A stretch of 53,085 nt of DNA from Bacteroidota bacterium (GTDB lineage: Bacteria; Bacteroidota; Bacteroidia; Bacteroidales; Prolixibacteraceae): the NCBI GenBank assembly GCA_023412195.1, contig JAEYNZ010000135.1, forward strand, positions 1 through 53,085, written 5' to 3'. Within the stretch, counting starts at the first letter, position 1. Each line of letters starts with the position of its first letter. A program made the position numbers and the translations under genes. A model generated the notes under the pieces. It saw nothing but the letters and a program-made list of their open reading frames with translations. It had not been told where the DNA came from and made no database searches. Positions 18,992 to 28,600 of the stretch are shown one piece after another.

Positions 18992-20458
18992 ATGAAAACG
19001 AACAGACGGAAGTTTTTCCAGATTGCAGGAGTAGCAGGGGCAGGAATGCTTTCAGGTGGATTATCCTCCTGTGGCAGACAGGTAACCGCCAAAGATGACC
19101 AGGTTCTTGCCTCAATCCGTGAAGCAGTAAACAAGAAACATCCGCAGCAATTCAATATGAGCGGATATGCAGCACCTAAGATTGAAACTGTACGAATAGG
19201 CTTTATCGGCCTTGGCAACCGTGGCCCGGGTGCAGTAGAACGCATTTCCAATATTGAAGGGGTAGAAATCAAAGCCTTGTGTGATAAAAATCCAGCCGGA
19301 GTTGAACGGGCTCAGCGCATTCTTGCACGCCATGGCCTGCCCAAAGCAAGGGAATATTCGGGAAATGAAGAGGCCTGGAAGGAGCTCTGTGAAAGCCCGG
19401 ACATCGATCTTGTTTATATTTGTACGCCCTGGGAGTTACATACACCCATGTGTGTTTATGCCATGGAAAATGGTAAACATGCAGCAACTGAAGTGCCGGC
19501 AGCTGTTACTGTTGAAGAGGCCTGGCAGCTGGTGGAAACTTCTGAACGGACACGCAAACATTGTATGATGCTTGAAAACTGCTGTTATGATTTCTTTGAA
19601 TTGCTCACCCTGAACATGGCAAGGCAAGGGTTCTTCGGTGAAATTGTCCATACTGAAGGCGCATATATTCATGACCTGCTCGTGAATAATTTTGAAAAAG
19701 ATTCCTATTCCGATATGTGGCGTCTGAGAGAAAACCACCAGCGCAACGGCAGCCTTTACCCAACACACGGACTTGGACCTGTGTGCCAGGTTCTGAATGT
19801 GAACAGGGGCGACAAGATGGATTATCTGACTTCGATGTCAAGCAATGATTTCCAGATGGGAAAAATGGCTGCACAACTGGCTGCCGAAGATTCATTTTAT
19901 GCACCCTATGACACCGGTGAGTACCGGGGCAACATGAACACCACTCTGATCCGGACAAATAAGGGAAAGACAATCATGATTCAGCATGATGTCACCAGTC
20001 CCCGTCCTTATTCAAGGATTCACCTCGTCAGTGGAACCAAAGGCATCGCCCGCAAGTGGCCTTTGCCAGGGAAAATCGCTACCGGGCACAGCTGGCTGAG
20101 TGATGATGAAATGAAAGCACTTGAAGAACAATATACCCCTGCCATTGTAAAGCTTGTAGGTGAAATGGCTAAGAAAATTGGTGGTCATGGAGGTATGGAC
20201 TTTATGATGGACTGGAGGCTGATTGACTGTCTGCGAAATGGCATCGCTCTCGATCAGGATGTATACGATGCTGCCCTCTGGAGCGTTGTTGCACCGTTAA
20301 GTGAATGGTCGGTTGCCAACCGGTCGAATTCCATTGATATCCCTGATTTTTCAAATGGTTCATGGCAGACCAATGTACCTGTTGATGTTACCATGTCGCA
20401 GGGAGGAACAACAGGAGTGAAAGCACGGGTAGAAGCTGAAAGCCAGATTGGTATCTGA
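18992..20458 (+). CDS. GH109-type alpha-N-acetylgalactosaminidase (Gfo/Idh/MocA fold, Tat-exported)
   Basis: A 488-residue protein starting with a twin-arginine-like signal (NRRKFFQIAGVAGAGML) that continues into a lipobox-like LSSCG. An NAD-binding Rossmann domain follows (IGFIGLGNRGPGAVERI, about 68-84). The stretch MLENCCYDFFELLTLNMARQGFFGEIVHTEGAYIHDL and the late GGHGGMDFMMDWRLIDCLRNG are characteristic of family GH109, whose members cleave terminal alpha-GalNAc by an NAD-dependent redox mechanism. Such activity suits mucin, O-glycan or blood-group-A structures. A perfect 13-bp stem terminator separates it from the convergent GH5 gene. It lies at the edge of the SusCD glycan region and probably belongs to it. 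Confidence 0.9.
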   Translation: MKTNRRKFFQIAGVAGAGMLSGGLSSCGRQVTAKDDQVLASIREAVNKKHPQQFNMSGYAAPKIETVRIGFIGLGNRGPGAVERISNIEGVEIKALCDKNPAGVERAQRILARHGLPKAREYSGNEEAWKELCESPDIDLVYICTPWELHTPMCVYAMENGKHAATEVPAAVTVEEAWQLVETSERTRKHCMMLENCCYDFFELLTLNMARQGFFGEIVHTEGAYIHDLLVNNFEKDSYSDMWRLRENHQRNGSLYPTHGLGPVCQVLNVNRGDKMDYLTSMSSNDFQMGKMAAQLAAEDSFYAPYDTGEYRGNMNTTLIRTNKGKTIMIQHDVTSPRPYSRIHLVSGTKGIARKWPLPGKIATGHSWLSDDEMKALEEQYTPAIVKLVGEMAKKIGGHGGMDFMMDWRLIDCLRNGIALDQDVYDAALWSVVAPLSEWSVANRSNSIDIPDFSNGSWQTNVPVDVTMSQGGTTGVKARVEAESQIGI

Positions 20459-20463
20459 ATAAC

Positions 20464-20501
20464 TTCAGGCACTGCTGATCGGATGATAAGCAGTGCCTGA
20501 A
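20464..20501. terminator. Bidirectional terminator between GH109 and GH5 genes
   Basis: A perfect 13-bp inverted repeat, TTCAGGCACTGCT (20464-20476) with AGCAGTGCCTGAA (20489-20501), has a 12-base loop and is followed by ATTTTATTT. It fills the gap between the convergent stops at 20458 and 20505. Confidence 0.85.
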
Positions 20502-20504
20502 ATT

Positions 20505-21596
20505 TTATTTACCTGATAAAATATCTATCATTTCCTGGTGGCGTTTCCCCTCCTCCAGTATAAAGCCAAAACTTCCGCTTTTATAATTCCAGTTGGCATA
20601 ACCGATACCGGTTTCTTCAAATAAATCTACCATATCGCGGTACCAGTTCAGCCGGTCTTCTTCATCTGGCCCTGCAATTACACCAAATTCACCGCAATAT
20701 AAAGGTAAACCCAGCTTTTCTGCAAGCTGCATGGGCTTCGACCATTTTTCAAGAATCCACTGCTTATCGAATGATTTTCCGACCCAATTTTTTACCTGTT
20801 CCTGCATTTCTTCCGGAAGTGTTGCGAATTCTTCCTCCGTTAATATCACTCCCGGATAATGTGCCGGACCGGTATAACCCTTCAGCTGGGTCCAGCTTGC
20901 ATTCCAGTGGGTAAGCAGGAAAGGTTCATAGAAATGAAAACTCAGCAGAATGTTTTTGTCATTCTCAGGTATCTTCAGTTCATCGAATGTATCAACCGAC
21001 TGCCAGCGATTGGAACCCACTACGATGGTACGCTCAGGCTCCAGTTCACGAATGGCTGCTAAAGCATTGGCAACAAGATTATTCCATAGCTCAGGATCAT
21101 CAGCTACAGCTTCATTCATCAGTTCATATGCTACACGGCCATTGGGATATTTTGAAAGTGATGAAGACAAATCACGCCATAAGTCATAAAACTTTTCCTG
21201 CTCTGCAGGGTCAGTCCATAGCGGCTTTTCCGCAGCATTGAAGTGGTGCGACCGCAATATATGCAGGTCAACTATCACCCGAAGATTGTTCTCTGCACAC
21301 CAATTGATACAGTTTTCCATTAACTGAAAGGCATCATCATGCCTGCTGCCATTTTCATCCCACATCTGCTCTTCATCTATTGGAAGCCTCACATGGTCGA
21401 ACCCCATTGCAGCAATGGCATCAATATCTGATTTAGTAATAAACTGTTCCCTCTCCAGGCCACGCCTGTTGCTCTGGGAAAGCCAGTGGGCAATGTTTGT
21501 CCCCCTGAAAACTTCAAAATTCTGTGAGCTTTGATCAATTACAGGTGTGCATGAAACAAGAATAGAAAGAAAAAGAAGAAGAAATACGTTTTTCAT
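20505..21596 (-). CDS. GH5 family glycoside hydrolase lipoprotein
   Basis: A 363-residue TIM-barrel enzyme of family GH5 (cellulase-like). A lipoprotein signal ends at Cys16 (LSILVSC). Catalytic residues are in expected places: acid/base E162 in YELMNEA and nucleophile E303 in LYCGEFG; RGTNIAHW, DHVRLPID and VDLHIL are conserved barrel elements. Family activities include endo-beta-glucanase, endo-beta-mannanase and endoglycoceramidase-type enzymes; the subfamily cannot be assigned by eye. It follows the PNGase F-like gene on the same strand across a 202-base gap containing a terminator, so it probably has its own promoter. Confidence 0.9.
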   Translation of the reverse strand: MKNVFLLLFLSILVSCTPVIDQSSQNFEVFRGTNIAHWLSQSNRRGLEREQFITKSDIDAIAAMGFDHVRLPIDEEQMWDENGSRHDDAFQLMENCINWCAENNLRVIVDLHILRSHHFNAAEKPLWTDPAEQEKFYDLWRDLSSSLSKYPNGRVAYELMNEAVADDPELWNNLVANALAAIRELEPERTIVVGSNRWQSVDTFDELKIPENDKNILLSFHFYEPFLLTHWNASWTQLKGYTGPAHYPGVILTEEEFATLPEEMQEQVKNWVGKSFDKQWILEKWSKPMQLAEKLGLPLYCGEFGVIAGPDEEDRLNWYRDMVDLFEETGIGYANWNYKSGSFGFILEEGKRHQEMIDILSGK

Positions 21597-21735
21597 TATG
21601 TAAGATTTAGTATGTAAGGCTAATTTACAAAAATTCCCCGGATTTTACATTCAGGATAAATGTTTTCCGGTAACATTGTTGAAGCCATAAAATTTAAGAT
21701 ATGTCACTTCATAGGAGGGAAAAGAGTTGATTATA

Positions 21736-21770
21736 AAAAAAGAAGAGCCTGTTACAGACCCTTCTTTTTC
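21736..21770 (-). terminator. Terminator downstream of the PNGase F-like gene
   Basis: On the minus strand AAGAAGGGTCTG and CAGGCTCTTCTT pair (two G-T wobbles) around a 3-base loop and run into a 7-T tract. It lies 29 bases past the stop at 21799. Confidence 0.8.
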
Positions 21771-21798
21771 ATGAATTAGCTTTATGTAGGATTGCCCG

Positions 21799-23529
21799 CT
21801 ACCCTTCTCCTATAAGTACTCCCGAAATACACCAGTGACTGAAGCTGCCTCCTTCCCTTTCTCCCAGTGGAATGGCAACTTTAATGACATGCTTCCCGGG
21901 TTTCAGATCAGGAAGCGGAATATAAACAGGATTGGACGCTTCACCGGGACACCAGCCTGAACGGCTGTAATCGCTCGAGGTTAACCCGTTCCAGAAATTT
22001 CCCGAGGCAGGGTTGTATTTCCTGAACGACCCGCAGTTGCTGTTCCATGGTATATAACTATAAGCAAGCCGCTCGTCTGCATATATTGAATTCAGCTTCT
22101 GGTTGAATTCATCGCCTCCTCCCCAGCCTCCGTGTCCGGTTGATATATACCGCAAAGCAACATTTTTTACCCCCTCCGGCACTTCAACCTCCACCCTGAG
22201 TGAGTCATTTTCAAACATGGTCCCATACTCCTGACCTGCCATTTCCATAATATTAAGCGTATTAAACAAGGGATAAATCCATGTCTTTTGCTCCTCTTCC
22301 TGTTCGCGCACCACCCTGCTGCCGGGATAATATTTCAGGTCGAGGCTCACCTTATGGCCACCCTGGTCATAGTTGCCAATGAAAATACCGATCCAGACTT
22401 CACCCTGCAACAAGGGCAGCAGGTCTGTTATGTCTTGCTTATAATATGCCTTTTCTTCCCATTTTTGGCCATATACCTCAACCTGATTGTTAAAGTGGCT
22501 GATCCCAAAAGGAGTAAAAAAGCGGACAAGTTCAACTGCCGGTGAAAACCCGGGAGTAGAAACTGTTCCCTGGTAGCTTTTACCATTGGCAGCCTGATAT
22601 GCCGGCACAGAATTGATCCCGTTCTGCAGTGCATCAAAAAACGACTGTTCCTTGTCTTCAGGAATGATAAAAACCGTACCTGTCCGGTCATAAGCATCAC
22701 CATTGGAGTACTGTTCCAGTTCTGCAAATACAAGATAGTCGGATGGTACTTCAGGTAACTTTACCCTTCTTGCTATCACTGTACCTCCGGCAAACCTGTA
22801 TGTCTGATCCAGCTGTATGCCTTCAGGATTTTCTACAGGATTTCCCCAACTGATCTGCTCATCGCTGAAAATCTCTATGGTGGTTATAAAACTGCCTGTC
22901 ACCAGGTGCCGGTAATAAGAGGCTTCCACTTTATCACCAAGAGATGCGGGTATAATGGGTTCCGGTTTGCTGCCCGTCGTTTCCTTTATTTCCGTTGCAA
23001 CCAGTCCATAATTACCATTCCTTACAACCTTCAGCACCAGTCCGTCAACAATGCCGTAGCTCATAACGGGTGTACCCTTCGCTTTCAGCTCAGTGGTGTA
23101 CCAGATTTCAATGGAATTGGAACGAAGTGAAGCTTTCACCTTTTTGCAGGTGTAACCCAGTATCTTTTCTGTTTCCCCTGTTTCTGTAATTTCAGGATAA
23201 TCCGAAAAAGACAATTCTGAATAAATTTTTCTTCCATCATACAAATCAGCAGCCTGGTATGTTTTTCCGGCTTCATAATCAACATAGGCTGCCTCAACAG
23301 GTGTTTGTGGAATCAGGTTAACCCCCGGGCTTTCGCTGTACGATTTTGAAGCTCCGGAACCTGCAACAACAATCGTGGCCCCTCCCCTGTTACTGGTCAC
23401 TCCGTTTACAAGTGTGTGGTAGGAAATTGAGAATGTTTTTGAATCTTTACCCTTTCCCTCCGCTGGAAAACCGGTAACATTAAGCAACAAACATATCAGA
23501 CAGAATTGATAAAATTTTGATGTTCTCAT
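21799..23529 (-). CDS. PNGase F-like peptide-N-glycosidase with N-terminal GLPGLI-like domain
   Basis: A 576-residue secreted protein (signal peptide about 1-25). Residues 30-190 resemble the GLPGLI/DUF4412-type fold (ILGYTCKKVKASLRSNSIEIWYTTEL..GTPVMSYGIVDGLVLKVV). Residues 200-576 match PNGase F, which hydrolyses the Asn-GlcNAc bond of N-glycoproteins: YDR (D281, equivalent to catalytic D60 of PNGase F), RFFTPFGISHF, STGHGGWGGGDEF (E474, probable E206 equivalent), and NPASG..DYSRSGWCPG. In a hand alignment the position of PNGase F E118 is Gly/Asn. An extra N-terminal domain is also known in some Elizabethkingia-type PNGase F homologues. It lies between SusCD cassette 1 and the GH5 gene and is flanked by terminators on both sides. 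Confidence 0.85.
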   Translation of the reverse strand: MRTSKFYQFCLICLLLNVTGFPAEGKGKDSKTFSISYHTLVNGVTSNRGGATIVVAGSGASKSYSESPGVNLIPQTPVEAAYVDYEAGKTYQAADLYDGRKIYSELSFSDYPEITETGETEKILGYTCKKVKASLRSNSIEIWYTTELKAKGTPVMSYGIVDGLVLKVVRNGNYGLVATEIKETTGSKPEPIIPASLGDKVEASYYRHLVTGSFITTIEIFSDEQISWGNPVENPEGIQLDQTYRFAGGTVIARRVKLPEVPSDYLVFAELEQYSNGDAYDRTGTVFIIPEDKEQSFFDALQNGINSVPAYQAANGKSYQGTVSTPGFSPAVELVRFFTPFGISHFNNQVEVYGQKWEEKAYYKQDITDLLPLLQGEVWIGIFIGNYDQGGHKVSLDLKYYPGSRVVREQEEEQKTWIYPLFNTLNIMEMAGQEYGTMFENDSLRVEVEVPEGVKNVALRYISTGHGGWGGGDEFNQKLNSIYADERLAYSYIPWNSNCGSFRKYNPASGNFWNGLTSSDYSRSGWCPGEASNPVYIPLPDLKPGKHVIKVAIPLGEREGGSFSHWCISGVLIGEG

Positions 23530-23718
23530 ATAATAGATTGAAATTTATAATACTAATTTTCCTGAGAATTATTCTTTCGTTTTTTGGCAAATATCACCAT
23601 TTATACACCTTCTGATCGGAAACCGGCAGGTTTGCTTTTACCTTTTCAAATGATGATTGAGGAAAACTGGTTGATTTCGTTCTTATTGGGAAGATACAGG
23701 CTTTGTGCTGTCTGTTGA

Positions 23719-23761
23719 TCAAAAAAAGACAGGAGCTGCCCTGATAAAAGGCCGCCCCTGC
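23719..23761 (-). terminator. Terminator downstream of SusD-1
   Basis: On the minus strand an 11-bp stem with one mismatch (CAGGGGCGGCC with GGGCAGCTCCTG) is followed by a 7-T run (plus-strand A-run 23721-23727). It lies 47 bases after the SusD-1 stop (23808) and so should end the ROK-1/SusC-1/SusD-1 transcript before the PNGase F-like gene. Confidence 0.75.
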
Positions 23762-23807
23762 TTCTCTCTCAAACCAATATTTAATAATCAAACCTATTTC
23801 CTAATGC

Positions 23808-25670
23808 TTATTTTGGACCTGCACCATACGCAGGATTTTCTTTATCAAACCAAAGTCTTTGTGAATTGAGTATCGCCGGACTGGGATCACCCGTTGTGAA
23901 ACCCTGCTCCTGAACAGCAGCGAGTTTATTAACATAATTAAGGTCATCTTCAGTGGGCGTGCTTACAACAAACCTGCGGGGAATTGGCATTTCAGAACCT
24001 GAAGTGGTAAAGTTTTCCCATGGCAGATAACTGCTGCCTTTCTTCGGAATACCTGAACGGCGGATGGTTGTCCACAGGTCATTAGGAGTATTCATAAAAT
24101 TGATATACTGCTGAATGTAGATTTTTTCCAAAGCATCCGTAGACAAATCCAGTGCCGGGTTAGTAAGCAGAGTTGCTATTTCACCATCACGCAGTTTGGT
24201 TGCAGCAGCTTCTGCTTCAGCCGCATCGGTATAAACTGGATCAGAATTATAATAAGGCATCTCATTATTTCTGGCCAATGCATCGGCACGGCGAACAGAA
24301 AGTTCAACACCCCTGTTCAGATATTCCTGTGCACTTTTTGGAAGATTTGCTCCCAACTGTCTGAATTCAGCCAGGTAGAGATTGGTTTCTGCTGAACTGC
24401 CCAGAATTACATTGAGTGCAGGATCATTATCCTTTAGTTCGATTACGCGTCCACCTGGTTTTGTCGGATAGGTATAATCATATGATGTACGGGTCAGTTT
24501 CTCTGAATATAGAGAAGTGGCCGCATAGGTCTTCTCAAACCCACCCACTGAAAGACGGTTAAATGAACCCTGGTTAAAGTAGATAGCATAAGCTGAATTG
24601 ATGGTTTTATCTGGTGATACCGGTGCGCCATGATAACGTACCCAAGGTTCTCCGGGTGCGTTCCAGCCTGCAAAGTTACCTTCTTCATCTACATTTACAT
24701 AAGGTTCAACATAAGGTGGTAACTGCTTGCCTGCGTCGAGGAAAGCCTGAACGATTTCTGCATTGAAATGGTTTTTCTCAAAAATAAAACGAACACGCGG
24801 GTCCTTATTTTCGATCATAAAATCGACAAGGTTCTTACCAGCATAACCAATCCATAAACCGTTGCCTGTACCATAATATTTAACACCACGCTTGTAAACG
24901 AAATCGTCGGTCAGTGCATCCATGTAACCGGCAGGAGAAGTTGCTACCTGCTGTGCAATCTGAAGTGCCTTTGCACGGTCTTTATTAACAAGCCTTGCAG
25001 CTATCTTCAGTTTTAAAAGGTTACAGAATTTTGCCCATTTTGCATAATCACCACCAAATATAACATCCTGGTTGCCGATTGCAAACTGGTTTTGAGATGT
25101 AGTCAGCATATTTATGGCTTCATCAAGTTCTGCAAGCCATGTGTTAAACAATGTTTCCTGGTTGTCCAGTTTTGGAGTAAGCAGCGGCGGATTGGTATAA
25201 GGAGCCAGGCCGGCTTCAGTATAAACAAGTGATCCGATGTTGTCAGTAACCGACATTGCTGCTGCGATCTGGATTGGATAAGTCATCGCCTTAAGAGCCT
25301 GATGCCTGGCTTGCTCCTCCTGGGGCATTGCCTCAATACGCATCCTGACATCCATGGTCTGTGGGAATAAGGCGCTGTAAAGGTTTTGTCCGCCATAAGG
25401 CCCCATACGGTTAAAATCTGCTGTATTACCACCCTGCACAGTTGTTACCTGAGACCATGGAAATACATACTGAAAGTTGTTGTAAAACCAAACTGTATAA
25501 TCATCATTGAACATCTGCTCTACAGCCTTGGTAACTGAATACCTTAAATCAGGCTGTGATAGTGTCGATGGGTTTGAATTTAGTTCTGCAAACCTGTCTA
25601 TGTCGCAGCCCCAGAACGAAACAAATACCAGGGCAAAAAATATTTTATAGGTTGTTTTCATCTTTATCAT
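23808..25670 (-). CDS. SusD-like outer-membrane glycan-binding lipoprotein, cassette 1
   Basis: A 620-residue SusD/RagB-family surface lipoprotein. The signal peptide ends at the lipobox SFWGC, followed by DIDRFAELNSNPST, a usual start of the SusD-like_2 group. Tetratricopeptide-like helices follow, with YGGQNLYSALFP, WAKFCNLLKLKIAARLVNK and a C-terminal DLWTTIRRSGIP region. Such proteins cap a SusC porin and capture oligosaccharides. Met1 (25670) or Met4 (25661) may be the start; the latter (MKTTYK) gives a more typical signal peptide. It lies 12 bases after the SusC-1 stop. The ligand is unknown. Confidence 0.95.
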   Translation of the reverse strand: MIKMKTTYKIFFALVFVSFWGCDIDRFAELNSNPSTLSQPDLRYSVTKAVEQMFNDDYTVWFYNNFQYVFPWSQVTTVQGGNTADFNRMGPYGGQNLYSALFPQTMDVRMRIEAMPQEEQARHQALKAMTYPIQIAAAMSVTDNIGSLVYTEAGLAPYTNPPLLTPKLDNQETLFNTWLAELDEAINMLTTSQNQFAIGNQDVIFGGDYAKWAKFCNLLKLKIAARLVNKDRAKALQIAQQVATSPAGYMDALTDDFVYKRGVKYYGTGNGLWIGYAGKNLVDFMIENKDPRVRFIFEKNHFNAEIVQAFLDAGKQLPPYVEPYVNVDEEGNFAGWNAPGEPWVRYHGAPVSPDKTINSAYAIYFNQGSFNRLSVGGFEKTYAATSLYSEKLTRTSYDYTYPTKPGGRVIELKDNDPALNVILGSSAETNLYLAEFRQLGANLPKSAQEYLNRGVELSVRRADALARNNEMPYYNSDPVYTDAAEAEAAATKLRDGEIATLLTNPALDLSTDALEKIYIQQYINFMNTPNDLWTTIRRSGIPKKGSSYLPWENFTTSGSEMPIPRRFVVSTPTEDDLNYVNKLAAVQEQGFTTGDPSPAILNSQRLWFDKENPAYGAGPK

Positions 25671-25682
25671 ATGTTAAAGTGA

Positions 25683-28600
25683 TTAAAAGTCAATGCTCAG
25701 AGTCATGGTGTAAGTAGCCATGTAGGGCGTAAATGAACGCTCGAAATAGGATGCATTGCTTGAAGTTCCCCTGAAGCTTTCAGGATTCAGGTTATTCGGC
25801 AGTGAGTTATACAGGTATCCAAGGTTTCTGGCATTCAGCGATACATAAAGGTTCTGCGCCTTCATCTTCTGTGCTGCAGCACGGGGAAGATTGTATCCAA
25901 GTGAAATGTTTCTCACAGCAATGTATTTCACCTCATTGAACCAGTTATCATTAATAACTCCTGTTCCCCACTGATTATTAAAATAGGTATACAAACTTGC
26001 ATGAGTCGGTTCAACATAACCTTTCTCATAGGCTTCCTGATAAGTCATTCCTCCTACATCCACAGTTTCACCTGATGGAGCAGTTACTTTCTGGCCTGCT
26101 GCAAACACACCCTCCGGAATCATACCATCGGTAAATGTATGACCATTTGTATTGGCATACTTGCTCGTCCATGTCATACCTCCGTATTCAGGGCTCCTGT
26201 AATCGAGTGAAGTTTTCATGTATCCGTATGCTGTTCCGTATTTATTGGAATACGAAGCAATGTGCCCGCCAAAACGGCCATCAAGCAGAACCGAAAGAGT
26301 GATGTTTTTAATACGGAAATTGTTGTCCCATGAACCTTCAAAATCGGGATTGATTTTTCCAATCTCTTCAATTTTTCCACTGCGCTGATAATAAGCACCG
26401 CGAACATCATCTCTCCATAAAAGGATCTTATTACCATTCTCATCTTCAAGTGGCTTGCTGTCTGACATCAGGATGCCATACTCTCCGTTTTCATACGCCA
26501 CCGAAGCAATCCGGTAATTACCATAATCAGCATAACCAGCCAGATTTTTATATTCACCAACTTCCGGCCTCAGATCAGAGATCATGGTTTTATTATCCCA
26601 GTAGTTGACAGTTGAACTCCACTCAAAATTCTTTGTCTGGACCGGAACTACTCTTACTGAAACTTCAAGTCCGCTGTTGGAAAGGGTTCCAATATTTGTA
26701 AGCATTCTGTCATAGCCGGTTGCAGAAGGAATGGGTATATCTCCAATCTGGTTTGTAATCGATTCATCGTAATACGCCACATCCGCACTCAGCCTGTTGT
26801 TAAAGAACCTGACATCCAATCCAATTTCCTTTGAATTTTTACGCTCGGGTTTGATACTTGGATCTACCAGAGTGGTTGATTTTGTGTTGCTGTAAATAAA
26901 CTGGCCACCTGCCTGCTCAATTAAAGCAATATTGTATCCCTGGTTGATGAAATATGGATCTGTGTCGTTACCAACCTGCGCCCATGATGCACGTAATTTG
27001 GCAAAAGAAACAGCTGAAGGCAGATTGAAAGTCTGGTTTAAAATCCATGATGCACTTACTGAAGGATAAAAGTAAGAGTAATTACCTGTTCCACCGGTAT
27101 ACACCAGGGATGACGACCAGTCATTTCTACCTGTAATATCAACATAAAGCTGATCTTTCCAGCCGAAGTTCGCTAAATAATAAAATGAGTTGATTTGTTT
27201 GGTTCCATAAACAGCAGCCTCACCTTGCAGGGTTCTTTTAGAATTACCCATATAGAATCTTCCAGGTACAATAAAGCCACCATCTGTGTTGATACGGCTA
27301 AATTGCTTTTCCTGATCCCAAATTTCACCACCTACAATGATGTTGGTTGAGAAGGATTCCCAGCTTTTATTGATATTAAGAATGGCTTTACCGGTACGGC
27401 TTACATCCTGATCGTTCCTCAAAGAGTAATAACCTCCATCCATTGCATAACCCTGTCCCAGTTCCTTGTTCTCATGAAGGATTGTATAATGGTTCATGCT
27501 TGCTTCTGCTTTCAGTGACATCCAGTCTGTTAAATTGGCTGTCAACGCTACAATAGGTCTTGTAACCTGTTCTTTTCTTTCAGAAGTATTCAGGTTGTAT
27601 CTGAACCATACGCCATTTCCAGGTACACTGCCATAAATATCCCCGTAACTGTTGTTTGGAGTTCCCCCATGGGGTGCCTGGTAAACTTCCCGCTGTTTCC
27701 ATTTTTTTGTATCATACCATCCACGCCAGGCTCCGGTAGAAAAGTTCTCTGCCATGTCATTGTGCGGATTCTGCGACCTTGATGTAGTAAATGATATGGA
27801 TGCTTCTGCCATAAGCCATTTCGCCAGGTTGTATGATCCTTTAAAAAGGACTGCGTTTCTGTCGAATTCGTTGGTTGGCATAATACCTGTACGGGTGTTG
27901 TATGAATTTGAAAGATAAAAGCTGCCATTTTCATTTGCACCGCTGAACGAAACTGCTGTGTTGGAATTCATGCCCAGATCATATGCATCAAGCATGTTGT
28001 TTGGATACGCAGAATATGTTGTCATGGTACGATCGTAATCTTCAATTGCCCGGCCATCAAATTTAGGCCCCCAGAACAAAGTGGTTGCACCGATCTTTGA
28101 ATGGGTCATCGTACCATTGATGTCACGCTTGTACAACTGGTTGGTATCCCACCTGTAGAAATTACCTGAGGCATCCTTGTCACCATAGTTTACATAACCA
28201 GCTAAGGTTCCGCTACCAAATTCATACTGCAGGTCGGGAGTTGCATAAACATGGTCAACACCAACAGTTTGTGTAACTTTTACCCCAATACCTCTTTTAC
28301 CCTGTCCGTCTTTGTTCTTGATAACAATGGCACCGTTAATACCACGGGAACCATAAAGGGCAGTAGCAGCTGCACCTTTAAGAATCGATACCGATTCGTA
28401 ATCATCCGGATTAAGGTTCTTCAAAATGTTTCCAAAGTCGTTGGAACTGGCATCCCAGTCAGCGCTTGCATTTGAAATGGCATTCTCAACGATCACACCA
28501 TCAATCACAAAAATTGGTTGATTGTTGCTTGAGTTAAGAACCGAAACTCCGCGGACCTGGATTTTGCTGTTACCAAACAAACCACCGTCAGAGGCACCAA

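Noticed and set aside
23594..23791. 65-codon minus-strand open frame between SusD-1 and the PNGase F-like gene
   Set aside because: It runs through the SusD-1 terminator hairpin and has no convincing start context or conserved pattern.
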